Positions 1 through 8,621 of a stretch of DNA of 64,000 bases are shown here, piece by piece (within the stretch, counting starts at the first letter, position 1; the number at the start of each line of letters is the position of its first letter). The notes under the pieces are model-generated. The model was not told the origin of the DNA. It saw only the letters and a list, made by a program, of their open reading frames with translations, and made no database searches. This DNA comes from Amycolatopsis sp. NBRC 101858. GTDB taxonomy: Bacteria; Actinomycetota; Actinomycetes; Mycobacteriales; Pseudonocardiaceae. The DNA is taken from the NCBI RefSeq assembly GCF_030269325.1, contig NZ_BSTD01000009.1, forward strand, positions 332,989 to 396,988. The letters run 5' to 3'. A program made the position numbers and the translations under genes.

Positions 1-73
1 GCACGACCGGCGGATGTCTTCGGCGCCCCTGCACGCTCGGGAGTGGCTCCTCCGCGTGCCCGGCCGGTCCTGT

Positions 74-1105
74 TCACGAGTCCTCCTCCGGCGGTTTCTT
101 CACGCCGCGAACGCGCTCCAGCAGCTGCTCGACCTTGGCCAAGGCGTCCACCGCGGACATGAGGTCTTCGTAGAGCCCTGGATCACCGCCCGCGTCACGG
201 TTCGACGTCGCCGCGAACGCCCGCATCCCCAGCGCCCGGCGCAGTTCCAGGCCCTCGGCGCCGAGGGGCTGGATGTAGGCGGTCAGCGAATGCATCGCGA
301 TGGCGAGTTCACCCGCCCACCGCGCCGAAGCACGGTGTCTCGACGACTCGCGCATGAGGTACGCGGCCAGCGCGGCGAGCGGGACCGTCGCGGAGAGCCG
401 GAGGACTTCGGAGCCGAGGGTGAACTCGGTGCTGAGGAAGTTGAGCACGATGAACCCCGCGGCCACGGTGACCAGGAGCGCGACGACCGCCACGCGCAGC
501 CGGTCCGCTTTCCGCGCCTCTTCGTCGGCGTGGTCCGAGTAGTGCCGTCCCACGCTCGTGGCGCCGACGGCGCCGGCCGCTTCCCTTGCCACGTCCAGTG
601 CGTGCGCCGTCTCGTCGAGGAGCCACCGCGCCTTGAGCTGCCGGCGGATCTCGGCCACTGCCGCCTTGGCGACGGCGCGGTTGGCCGGGTCCTCCTTGTC
701 CTTGACGAGCGGGTCGTCCAGCATCTCGGCGAAGAGATCCACAGTGGACTCCGCCACCGTCCGCAGCTTCCGGGCCTGCTCCGCCAGCCGGTCCAGCACC
801 TTGCGCTGCCGGTCCGGGCCCGCCTTGCCGACCGCGAGCAGGCAGCTCCGGAACTCCTCGAACGACCGCTGGATCGTCCCGATCGATTCGCCGAAGCCCG
901 GGTCCGACCGGAGCCGCCCCTCGATCACGTGGCCGGCGCCGTCCTTCAGGACGTGGCAGACCACGAATTCGGCGATCAGCTTGGCGTCGTCGATCGCACT
1001 TTGCACCGTCTTGTCCTTGGGTGCGCGCCACTCCGCGTTCACCGACGTGTGGAACTGCTCCACCGCGGCGCGCAAGTCCTGGAACGCCTGCTCGTCGACC
1101 GTCAC
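74..1105 (-). CDS. Hypothetical protein with two central membrane segments
   Basis: This 343-residue protein is not recognised. A GTG start at 1105 is chosen because it overlaps the stop of the upstream gene (GTGA); a longer frame to 1216 would run 37 residues into that gene. Residues 1-200 are charged and helix-rich, two hydrophobic segments lie near 203-224 and 234-251, and the C-terminal 90 residues are again helical and end in charged residues. There is no signal peptide, so both ends are probably cytoplasmic with a short hairpin in the membrane. It is the last of three co-directed genes behind a VWA-domain protein and may belong to one membrane complex with them. Function unknown. Confidence 0.75.
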   Translation of the reverse strand: MTVDEQAFQDLRAAVEQFHTSVNAEWRAPKDKTVQSAIDDAKLIAEFVVCHVLKDGAGHVIEGRLRSDPGFGESIGTIQRSFEEFRSCLLAVGKAGPDRQRKVLDRLAEQARKLRTVAESTVDLFAEMLDDPLVKDKEDPANRAVAKAAVAEIRRQLKARWLLDETAHALDVAREAAGAVGATSVGRHYSDHADEEARKADRLRVAVVALLVTVAAGFIVLNFLSTEFTLGSEVLRLSATVPLAALAAYLMRESSRHRASARWAGELAIAMHSLTAYIQPLGAEGLELRRALGMRAFAATSNRDAGGDPGLYEDLMSAVDALAKVEQLLERVRGVKKPPEEDS

Positions 1106-2151
1106 CGCGCCTCGTCCTCCGGTTCGGCCGCGGCTCCGTTGCGGCTCTCGACGTACCGGTGCCAAGGAGTTCCCCGCTTGACCGAACCGGCAGCCGTCCC
1201 GAAGTCCAGGTCCCACTGCTTGAGCCGGCGGTGGCCGAAGCGCAGGAGCAGCGCGAGGAGAATCCAGTCCACCACGAAGAATCCGGCGAAGACGCCGACG
1301 TAGAGCACGAGGAACGACGTACCCCGGTCGTTGAAGAACCGGTCCACCGCCGCGCCGGCGGGCTGATCACGGGGCGGGGTCGCGGCGGCCAGCCGGCGGT
1401 CGATCTCGGTCACCCGCGTCCTGGCCGTGCCCTGCTCCGAACGCACCAGGCCGGCTTCGCGGGTCACCTCCGCCTTCCTGGCCTCCAGCTGCGCCGAGAC
1501 TTTGTCCAGATCTCGCTTCACACCGTCCCGGTACTCGACCTTCTTGTAGTAGGCGAGACCACGGCCGGCCACCCTGGTACCGCAGGTGCCGTCGAGCTCG
1601 CACAGCACGTCGTGATCGGCGCGCTGCAGCTCGCTCCCGGTCGCCGTGACCTGCCGGTCGAGCCGCACGGCCTCGGGGTCCCCCGCGGAGTCCGGGATCG
1701 GCCGGGCGAGAACGGACTGCAGATCGGCGCGTTCGTCCCGCAGCTGCTGGAGATCGCTCGCCGCCGCTGCTCCGGAGGCCGGTACCGAAGTGCCCATGCC
1801 GCCGATGAACCAGAACACCGCAGCGGCCGCGACGACCACCCCTTCGAGCACCGTGAACACGGTTCGCCTGCCCGGAAGCCGCCACCGGCCGGGGTCACCG
1901 GCCTTGACCTCGATGGTCCACGAGTTGAGGGCGCTCTGGCCGACCACCCAGCCGATCATGAGCGGCAGCGTCAGGAAAACGGGCAGCCGGAAGCCGAACA
2001 GGACGGTCGCGGATCCGCCGATCGACACGACCAGCGCGAGCACGAACCCGGAGGCGCTCAACCACATCGGCCGCGTCTCGCCGTCCGCAGGGCGCACCTG
2101 GGCGGCGGAGTTCGATCGCCTCGCGCCGAAGGCGTTCCACGGGCTTGCCAT
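1102..2151 (-). CDS. Hypothetical membrane protein with coiled coil between membrane segments
   Basis: A 349-residue protein of unknown function. Hydrophobic segments sit near residues 30-53, 56-75 and 98-118, followed by a long charged, heptad-like region (about 125-230, rich in E, R, Q and A), then a further membrane segment near 275-300 and a short basic tail. The layout of membrane helices on either side of a coiled coil is loosely like DUF4407 proteins, but no diagnostic motif was seen. It starts 11 bases after the VWA gene and overlaps the next gene by four bases, so the three are almost certainly one operon. It could couple the VWA protein to the inner face of the membrane; this is inference. 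Confidence 0.75.
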   Translation of the reverse strand: MASPWNAFGARRSNSAAQVRPADGETRPMWLSASGFVLALVVSIGGSATVLFGFRLPVFLTLPLMIGWVVGQSALNSWTIEVKAGDPGRWRLPGRRTVFTVLEGVVVAAAAVFWFIGGMGTSVPASGAAAASDLQQLRDERADLQSVLARPIPDSAGDPEAVRLDRQVTATGSELQRADHDVLCELDGTCGTRVAGRGLAYYKKVEYRDGVKRDLDKVSAQLEARKAEVTREAGLVRSEQGTARTRVTEIDRRLAAATPPRDQPAGAAVDRFFNDRGTSFLVLYVGVFAGFFVVDWILLALLLRFGHRRLKQWDLDFGTAAGSVKRGTPWHRYVESRNGAAAEPEDEAR

Positions 2152-2162
2152 TCCTCGCGCTC

Positions 2163-4610
2163 CTAGTCGGTCGCGAACGGGTTGCTGGGATCGTGGTACG
2201 AGCCGCCCCCGGCCGGCGGAACACCACCGAACGGCTGGTCGGAGAACGGGTCCCCACCGGTGGCGGCGTCGTGGCCGCCTGGGCCGGCGAACCCGCCCGA
2301 CGCCGACGACACGGGCGCGGGGACGCCGGGGCCCGCCGGATCGGCGAACGGATCGGCATAGCTCCGGGTGTCCGACGGCGGCATCCCGCCCGTCGTGCTC
2401 GCTCCGCCGAACGGGCTGAAGCCGCTGTCCACGACCGGGCTGCCCACCACTCCGCTGACCCGCTGGTCCAGGACCACGAGCACGTGCTCGTCGCCGAGTT
2501 CGTGACGCTGGCCGGGAGTCAGCACGACGGGCTCTCCCCGCGGCGGCGCCAGCCGGACGTTCGGACCGGCTCGGCGGACGCGGTAGACCTCCGCGTCGCC
2601 CGGTCCGGCCGGGTTCAGCTGCCGCGCCGGGAAGTCCTGGTAGATGACGAACGCGAACTCCGCCGCCGCGCCGTCCTGCGGCTCGATCGCCGAGATCTCG
2701 GTGTCACCCTTCAGGAGTTGCACCTGCAGATCCCGCACTTGGCCGGCCGACCGCCGCGCCCGGACCTTCATGACCGCGAACACCAGCAGGCCGGCCAGCA
2801 CGATGCCGAGTGCGACCCACACCCAGAAGAGCTTCTCGAGGATGGTCGGCTCCGGCTCGACGTCCGTCGCGAACAACCGCTCGGCAACGGTCACCGGCGC
2901 CGCGCCGTCGGTCACCACCCTCAGGGTCGCGGCGTTGGACCCCTCGACGGTGTCCGCTCCGAACCGCAGCGTGAACGGGATCGTCGTGACGCCGACGGGC
3001 ACCACCGCCGAGCCGGGCTCGACGCTGATGCTGGCCCCCGCGGTCGGGGACGCGATCTCCAGCCGCGCGGGCACCGGCCTGCCGGAGTTGTTCGTCATCG
3101 CGATCGTGCCGGTGACCGTCCCGCCCGGGTTGACGGCGGCGGTGTTGGTGTCGAACAGGATCTGCGCCTGGACCGGGGCCGGGCCGTTCTGGACGCTCGT
3201 CGAGAGCACCCGGGTGTCCCCGCCGATGCCCACCCCGGTGACCGTGCCGGTGAAGGTCAAGGCGCCCGTCGCGTCGGCGGGCAGGCCGACCTGTCCGGTG
3301 AAGGTCCCGTCCCGGTCGGGGTCGGACAGCGTGACGTCGCCCAGTGGCCGGCCGGACGCCCCGGTCACCACCGTCTTGAAGGTGAGGCCCTGCAGTGTTC
3401 CGGCGTCGGTGACCGCGCGGTTCCTCGCCCACACCTGCATGGTGACGTCGACCGGCTGCCCGGCGGCCGGCTGCGGCGGGTTGACCGTGAGGTACGCCTT
3501 GACGGTGGCCTGGTAAGCGACGGTCGCCGCCACGTCCTGGGCGGGCACGTCCGCGGACGACAGCCGCACCGTCCAGCGGCCGGGTTCGGGATCGGTGATG
3601 CGCAGTGCCTCGGTCTCCGTGTTCTGACCGGCGAATTCGAAACGGGAACCGCCCGCGCGGGGTGCCGGCGTCGTGCCGCTGGGCGGCAGGTATTCCACCT
3701 GCACCCGCGGGTCCCGTTTGTAGACCAGGATCGAGGCGTCGCCCGCCACCGGCGGAATTTCGACGGTCAGTTCGACGGATCCGCCTTTCGGCACGTTGCC
3801 GGTGTCCAGCGGACCGTATTTGACGCAGCTCGCGGAACTGAACGCCTCTTGCACCGCGGCGGTCAGTTCGGCCGAACTCGGCGTCACCTGTTCGTGGGGA
3901 TCCGCGACGCTGGGCGTGCAGCTCTTGCCCTTCGCGAATCCGTGCAGGGCCGCGTTGTCGACTTTGCCGAATCCCAGCGGCCACACCTGGGCGCCGGCGC
4001 GGTCGAGGTCATTCAAGGTTTCCTGGACCTTCGCGGCCGCAGCGCCATTGCGGCGTGCCGGGGTGTCACCCCAGGCCGGACTGTCCGAAACATCGAGCTT
4101 GCCGTCGGTCAGCAAGAAGATCAGCTTTTTCTCCGGCTTTGCGGCCCCGACGAAACCGAGAGCCTGCTGCAGCGCGGTCGCGTGGTCGGTGCCGTCGCCT
4201 TCGGCGGGAGCCCGCCGGTGCAAGCCACCGATGCAGCCGGCGAGCGAGTCGCGTTGCTGGGCGGAGTCGAGAGCCGTCGGCGGGCAAGCCACCTGCACCG
4301 CACTCTGTCCAGGGCCGTTCGAGCTCCCGAAGCCGACCACCGAAATGACCGAACCTGGAGCGAGTGCGCTGTACACGATCGTCCGGGCCGCTTCCTTCTC
4401 GCGGGCCACATCGGGTTCGCCGAGACTGCCGGACTCATCGACCAGCACCACCACTTGAAGCGCGGGCAGCGCCGAATCCTGCTCTTGACCGGACGCACTT
4501 CCCGACACCGGAAGCCACAATGTCGACAAACCCACGGCACCAACCAGAAGACGCACCAATCGGCGTTTTCCGGTTTCCCGCACCTTCATATCCGACTCCG
4601 ATTCCGACAT
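2163..4610 (-). CDS. Secreted, membrane-anchored von Willebrand A domain protein
   Basis: An 815-residue protein with an N-terminal signal sequence (basic stretch then hydrophobic core at about 15-40) and a VWA domain starting near residue 52. The metal-binding DxSxS motif is complete (D58-E-S60-G-S62). Beta-rich, Ig-like repeats fill the middle, a single membrane helix lies near residues 592-614, and a cytoplasmic tail follows, ending in Gly/Pro-rich low complexity. The plan is extracellular VWA plus Ig-like domains, anchor, intracellular tail. ATG at 4610 or 4589 (residue 8) are both possible starts. First gene of a three-gene operon with two other membrane proteins, so a surface adhesion or cell-envelope assembly role is plausible; the ligand is unknown. 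Confidence 0.85.
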   Translation of the reverse strand: MSESESDMKVRETGKRRLVRLLVGAVGLSTLWLPVSGSASGQEQDSALPALQVVVLVDESGSLGEPDVAREKEAARTIVYSALAPGSVISVVGFGSSNGPGQSAVQVACPPTALDSAQQRDSLAGCIGGLHRRAPAEGDGTDHATALQQALGFVGAAKPEKKLIFLLTDGKLDVSDSPAWGDTPARRNGAAAAKVQETLNDLDRAGAQVWPLGFGKVDNAALHGFAKGKSCTPSVADPHEQVTPSSAELTAAVQEAFSSASCVKYGPLDTGNVPKGGSVELTVEIPPVAGDASILVYKRDPRVQVEYLPPSGTTPAPRAGGSRFEFAGQNTETEALRITDPEPGRWTVRLSSADVPAQDVAATVAYQATVKAYLTVNPPQPAAGQPVDVTMQVWARNRAVTDAGTLQGLTFKTVVTGASGRPLGDVTLSDPDRDGTFTGQVGLPADATGALTFTGTVTGVGIGGDTRVLSTSVQNGPAPVQAQILFDTNTAAVNPGGTVTGTIAMTNNSGRPVPARLEIASPTAGASISVEPGSAVVPVGVTTIPFTLRFGADTVEGSNAATLRVVTDGAAPVTVAERLFATDVEPEPTILEKLFWVWVALGIVLAGLLVFAVMKVRARRSAGQVRDLQVQLLKGDTEISAIEPQDGAAAEFAFVIYQDFPARQLNPAGPGDAEVYRVRRAGPNVRLAPPRGEPVVLTPGQRHELGDEHVLVVLDQRVSGVVGSPVVDSGFSPFGGASTTGGMPPSDTRSYADPFADPAGPGVPAPVSSASGGFAGPGGHDAATGGDPFSDQPFGGVPPAGGGSYHDPSNPFATD

Positions 4611-5340
4611 TCGCCATGGTCGATCGAGCAGTGCTGAAGTCGCTCATCTGCCGGAACCCGTTACACCAAAAGGTCACGGTCGCATATCACGCGGCGTAGT
4701 CATGATGCCGCGCCCATCGAAATTGTCGAGAATCTGTCCGGAAAACGGAAAATAGCGAGCGAGGACCGGGTGGGCACCGTGAATACTCGACGACCCGGCT
4801 GCCGGCAGAGATGACGGAAAGGCCTGGGACGACGGCAGTCTCGGGGGAGGAAAGCTGCCGCCGTCCCAGGTCGCGGCGGGGTGCCGCAGTGCCGATGTCG
4901 AGCCGGCGCTCTCGGCTGTTACGGCGTCGAACGCGCCCGCGAACGAGTGCGCGTCGCCGTGGGCGCAAGGCGGACTGTGCGCCGGGCTCGCCCCTAAGCG
5001 AGCCCGGAACGCCGTAACCCCTGGTGGCATCCTCCGGCGCCCCGGTCGCCGGTGAAACCTGCACCTCCGCCATTCGTGACGAGGGGTGCAGATCGCGAAC
5101 ACCCACCCGGGGGACGTCCGGCAACATTCGCGAGACGTGCCGGATGACATTTTCGGCTGCCCTATCGCGGTTGGGAGGGGACAGCGTCAGCGGCACCGTT
5201 CACGAGCGAGGTGCTCCAGAAACGCTCCAGCAGGGACGCCGGCGCACCGGTCAAAGCGGACCATGCAAGATCGGCCCAGGACACGAAGAAGCCCCTCCGA
5301 CCGGCCGACACGACCTGATCAAAGGGGTTCTGCAAGAGAG
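4611..5340. other. 730-base gap without a confident gene
   Basis: No frame here shows a recognisable domain with a convincing start. The part next to 4610 should hold the promoter of the VWA operon. A strong hairpin lies at 4982-5007. Minus-strand frames around 4674-5196 are open but low-complexity (Ser, Pro, Arg rich) and look like GC-driven shadows. Confidence 0.5.
4982..5007. terminator. Strong hairpin, possible terminator or structured RNA
   Basis: Perfect 10-bp inverted repeat, arms CCGGGCTCGC and GCGAGCCCGG with a six-base loop. No T tract follows, so it is either a Rho-independent-like actinobacterial terminator or part of a leader structure. No gene ends immediately beside it. Confidence 0.4.
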
Positions 5341-5413
5341 TGGAGCTAAGGGGACTCGAACCCCTGACCCCCTCACTGCCAGTGAGGTGCGCTACCAGCT
5401 GCGCCATAGCCCC
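5341..5413 (-). tRNA. tRNA-Ala (anticodon GGC)
   Basis: Read on the minus strand, the 73-base sequence folds into a full cloverleaf. The seven-pair acceptor stem (GGGGCTA with TAGCTCC, one G-U pair) leaves discriminator A. The anticodon stem CCTCA/TGAGG encloses the loop CTGGCAG, giving anticodon GGC for alanine GCC codons. The T arm contains GGTTCGAGTCC. The CCA end is not encoded: the next bases are CTC. Confidence 0.97.
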
Positions 5414-5554
5414 GGAGCGAAGGTGTACTCCGCATCTCGTGTGTCCATACGTTACACGACCCCCAGATCGCCCCCGCAGAGGGGTGGCTCTACGGAGTCG
5501 TCCCGCTCAGTGGGGCGTTGACCTGCACTTTTACACCTTATTTTTAGTCGTGTA

Positions 5555-5583
5555 TTGACTCCCGGTGTGGCCGCCGTTACATT
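5555..5583 (+). promoter_or_regulatory. Promoter for the secreted ricin/beta-helix gene
   Basis: A -35 element TTGACT (5555-5560), a 17-base spacer and a -10 element TACATT (5578-5583) give a near-ideal vegetative promoter. The -10 sits inside an inverted repeat (CCGCCG at 5571-5576, CGGCGG shortly after 5583), which could be an operator. This implies a leader of about 110 bases before the ATG at 5702. Confidence 0.55.
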
Positions 5584-5701
5584 TTCGGCGGTTGTGACGC
5601 CGAGGTCCCCGCCCGTTACGCCGCGTCTACCTCCTGGACCGGGCATGCCTCTGCCGTTTCCTGCTCTACGGACGCCGCCGAGTGCGGCAGAGGAGGTTTC
5701 G

Positions 5702-7888
5702 ATGAAGACGAGACGGCGGGTGATGGTGCTGCTCTCCGCGGCATCCGCCCTGGTCGCGGGCATGTTGACCACCAGTCAGGCGCACGCCGCGGTCACTCCG
5801 GACGGGTGGTACACCGTGGCCGCCGTCAACAGCGGGAAGTGCGTTGATGCCCGGGCCGCCGGGACCGCCAACGGCACCGTCGTGCAGCAGTACTCCTGCA
5901 ACCAGACCGCCTCGCAGGAGTGGCAGTTCCAGTCCACCGGCGACGGCTACTTCCGGGTGAACGCCCGCACCAACCCGGCCGCCGCCTGGGACGTCAGCAA
6001 CGTCTCCACCGCCGATGGTGGCCTCGTGCAGCTCTGGACCTACTCGAACGGCGCCAACCAGCAGTGGCAGGCCGTCGACGAGGGCAACGGCCGCTACCAC
6101 TTCGTCAGCCGCAACAGCGGGAAGTGCCTCGACGTCCCTGGCGCCTCCGCCGCCGACTCCGTCCAGCTTCAGCAGTACTCCTGCAACGGCACCACCGCCC
6201 AGTCGTTCATCCTGAACCCCGTGAACACGACGCAGCCCGGGCAGCCGGACTTCGGTCCGAACGTGGTGATCTTCGACCCGTCGATGTCCGGCTCCAGCAT
6301 CCAGAGCCGGCTCAACAGCATCTTCAGCCAGCAGGAACGCAACCAGTTCGGCAGCCAGCGCTACGCCGTGATGTTCAAGCCCGGCACGTACGCCAACGAC
6401 GTCAACGTCGGCTTCTACACGCAGGTGCTGGGCCTCGGCCTGAGCCCCGACGCCGTGACGATCAACGGCGCCGTGCACGTCGAGGCCGACTGGTTCCCAC
6501 CGCAGAACGCGACGCAGAACTTCTGGCGCGGCGCCGAGAACCTCTCGGTCAACCCGACCGGCGGCGCCGACCGCTGGGCCGTGAGCCAGGCTGCGCCGTA
6601 CCGCCGCATGCACGTCCGCGGCGACCTGCAGCTCGACGACGGCGGCTGGGCCAGCGGCGGCTGGATCTCCGACTCCAAGATCGACGGCCAGGTCCGCTCC
6701 GGTTCGCAGCAGCAGTGGATCTCGCGCAACTCGCAGTTCGGCAGCTGGAACGGCTCGAACTGGAACATGGTCTTCGCCGGCGTCCAGGGTGCCCCGCAGA
6801 ACACGTTCCCCTCGCCGCCGTACACGACCGTCAACACGACGCCGGTCACGCGCGAGAAGCCGTTCCTCTACATCGACAACGCCGGCAACTACCAGGTCTT
6901 CGTCCCCGGCGTGAAGACCAACGCGTCCGGCACGAGCTGGGCGAACGGCACCGCGCCCGGCAGCTCGATCTCGCTCGACCAGTTCTACATCGCCAAGCCC
7001 GGCGCCACCGCCGCGGACATGAACGCCGCGCTCGCCGCGGGCAAGAACCTGCTGGTCACGCCGAGTGTCTACCACCTCAACCAGGCGCTGCACGTCACCC
7101 GGCCGGACACCGTCGTGCTCGGGCTCGGCATCGCCACGCTGGTGCCGGACGGCGGCGTCACCGCGATGAACGTCGACGACGTCGACGGCGTCAAGGTCGC
7201 CGGCCTGCTGATCGACGCCGGCACGACCAATTCGAACACGCTGATGCAGGTCGGCCAGGCCGGCTCGGCGGCGAACCACGAAGCCGACCCGACGTCGCTG
7301 CACGACGTGTTCTTCCGGATCGGCGGCCCGGCCGTCGGCAAGGCGACGAACAGCCTGGTGGTGAACAGCAGCAACGTGATCGGCGACCACATGTGGATCT
7401 GGCGCGCCGACCACGCCGACAACGGCAACAACGTCGGCTGGGGCACCAACACCGCGGACACCGGGCTCACCGTCAACGGCAACAACGTGACGATGTACGG
7501 CCTGTTCGTCGAGCACTACCAGAAGACGCAGGTCGTCTGGAACGGCAACGGCGGCCGGACGTACTTCTTCCAGAACGAGATGCCCTACGACGTGCCGAAC
7601 CAGGCGGGCTGGATGAACGGGTCGACCAAGGGCTACTCCGCCTACAAGGTGGGCCCGAACGTCACCAGCCACGAGGCGTGGGGGCTGGGCAGCTACTGCT
7701 ACTTCAGCACCAACCCCTCGGTCGCCAGCGCCCACGCCTTCGAGGCGCCGAACACCCCGGGCGTGAAGTTCCACGACATGGTGACCGTGTCGCTCAACTA
7801 CCAGGGCACGATCACGCACGTCATCAACAACACCGGTGACACGACCCCGACCGGCACCAAGCCGGTCAACCTGGTCAGCTACCCCTGA
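5702..7888 (+). CDS. Secreted ricin-type lectin plus right-handed beta-helix protein
   Basis: A 728-residue secreted protein. ATG 5702 is chosen because AGGAGG lies at 5691-5696 and a classic signal peptide ending in AHA follows; the frame is open upstream but not translated. After the signal comes a ricin-type beta-trefoil (CBM13-like, about residues 32-170) with repeated Q-W and sugar-site patterns such as GKCVD and GKCLD. The remaining 540 residues are rich in Asn, Gly, Val and repeated N-N-V-type strands typical of a right-handed beta-helix, as in the GH55-like family often misnamed adenylyl cyclase in actinomycetes. Role: probably binds and acts on extracellular polysaccharide such as beta-glucan. 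The enzymatic activity is inferred, the lectin domain is clear. Confidence 0.85.
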   Translation: MKTRRRVMVLLSAASALVAGMLTTSQAHAAVTPDGWYTVAAVNSGKCVDARAAGTANGTVVQQYSCNQTASQEWQFQSTGDGYFRVNARTNPAAAWDVSNVSTADGGLVQLWTYSNGANQQWQAVDEGNGRYHFVSRNSGKCLDVPGASAADSVQLQQYSCNGTTAQSFILNPVNTTQPGQPDFGPNVVIFDPSMSGSSIQSRLNSIFSQQERNQFGSQRYAVMFKPGTYANDVNVGFYTQVLGLGLSPDAVTINGAVHVEADWFPPQNATQNFWRGAENLSVNPTGGADRWAVSQAAPYRRMHVRGDLQLDDGGWASGGWISDSKIDGQVRSGSQQQWISRNSQFGSWNGSNWNMVFAGVQGAPQNTFPSPPYTTVNTTPVTREKPFLYIDNAGNYQVFVPGVKTNASGTSWANGTAPGSSISLDQFYIAKPGATAADMNAALAAGKNLLVTPSVYHLNQALHVTRPDTVVLGLGIATLVPDGGVTAMNVDDVDGVKVAGLLIDAGTTNSNTLMQVGQAGSAANHEADPTSLHDVFFRIGGPAVGKATNSLVVNSSNVIGDHMWIWRADHADNGNNVGWGTNTADTGLTVNGNNVTMYGLFVEHYQKTQVVWNGNGGRTYFFQNEMPYDVPNQAGWMNGSTKGYSAYKVGPNVTSHEAWGLGSYCYFSTNPSVASAHAFEAPNTPGVKFHDMVTVSLNYQGTITHVINNTGDTTPTGTKPVNLVSYP

Positions 7889-7891
7889 GCA

Positions 7892-7931
7892 ACCGGCGTG
7901 CGCCGTGGTGGCGGCCGCGGCGCACGCCGGT
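7892..7931 (+). terminator. Hairpin terminator after the beta-helix gene
   Basis: Perfect 14-bp inverted repeat (ACCGGCGTGCGCCG and its complement) starting three bases after the stop codon. There is no T tract, which is usual for high-GC actinobacterial terminators. Confidence 0.65.
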
Positions 7932-7942
7932 CCTATGTGTCC

Positions 7943-7964
7943 GGCCACAAAGGACGATGTGGCC
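7943..7964 (+). promoter_or_regulatory. Dyad upstream of the HdeD-like gene, operator candidate
   Basis: Arms GGCCACA and TGTGGCC separated by eight bases form a perfect 7-bp dyad about 75 bases before the ATG of the HdeD-like gene. It could be a regulator site; the protein that binds is not evident nearby. Confidence 0.35.
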
Positions 7965-8038
7965 CGAACGGGTGGTGAATCGCGCCAACCAGGCGTTTTG
8001 CCGCGATACTGGGTGTCCCGACACCCGAGGAGCGGCTC

Positions 8039-8608
8039 ATGACCTCCTTCGCAGCGTTCTCCGTCGTCGAACCCCGCAAGGCGTGGCCGATCGCCGCCGT
8101 CCGCGGCGTGTTCGCCGTGCTCTTCGGGCTCTTCGCACTGATCTGGCCGGGCGCCACGGTGCTCGTCCTGGCGATCCTGTACGGCGTCTACGCGATCGTC
8201 GACGGCGTCGGCGGCCTGATGCAGGCTTTCCGCCCGGGCGACCCCGGCCACCGCGCCGCCTACGGGATCCTCGGCGCGCTCGGCATCATCGCCGGGGTCC
8301 TGGTCCTGGTCTGGCCCGGCATCACGGTCCTGCTCCTGGCCCTGCTGGTCGGCCTGTGGGCGATCGTCACCGGCGTCGCGGAGATCGCCGCCGCGATCCG
8401 GCTCCGGAAGCAGATCCAGGGCGAGGCGTTCCTCATCGCCGCGGGCGCGCTCTCGGTGATCGCGGGCGTCCTCATCGTGATCAACCCGATCGCCGGCGCG
8501 TTCGGCATCGCGCTGCTCGTCGGCATCTACGCGCTGCTCTACGGGATCATGCTGCTGGTGCTGGCCTTCCGGCTGCGCAAACTGGGGGACACCGCCCCCG
8601 CCGCGTGA
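8039..8608 (+). CDS. HdeD/DUF308 family membrane protein
   Basis: A 189-residue polytopic membrane protein with six evenly spaced hydrophobic helices arranged as three helix pairs, with the family's recurring G-x-x-x-L-x-W-P pattern (IWPGAT near residue 38, VWPGIT near residue 93). This matches the HdeD/DUF308 family, named for E. coli acid-resistance protein HdeD; in actinomycetes the function is not established. GAGGAG at 8027-8032 supports ATG 8039. It is followed closely by the RNase Z gene and may be co-transcribed with it. Confidence 0.85.
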   Translation: MTSFAAFSVVEPRKAWPIAAVRGVFAVLFGLFALIWPGATVLVLAILYGVYAIVDGVGGLMQAFRPGDPGHRAAYGILGALGIIAGVLVLVWPGITVLLLALLVGLWAIVTGVAEIAAAIRLRKQIQGEAFLIAAGALSVIAGVLIVINPIAGAFGIALLVGIYALLYGIMLLVLAFRLRKLGDTAPAA

Positions 8609-8621
8609 GTAGCGTGCGGGA

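Noticed and set aside
1102..2151. DUF4407 assignment
   Set aside because: The helix/coiled-coil layout is similar but no diagnostic motif was found; kept only as a weak alternative.
4674..5196. Overlapping minus-strand open frames of 158-169 codons
   Set aside because: Low-complexity Ser/Pro/Arg composition, no ribosome site, no recognisable domain; the long open frames are expected at this GC content.
5555..5701. 49-codon upstream extension of the ricin/beta-helix gene
   Set aside because: It begins at a TTG inside the promoter -35 element; the AGGAGG site and signal peptide fix the start at 5702.
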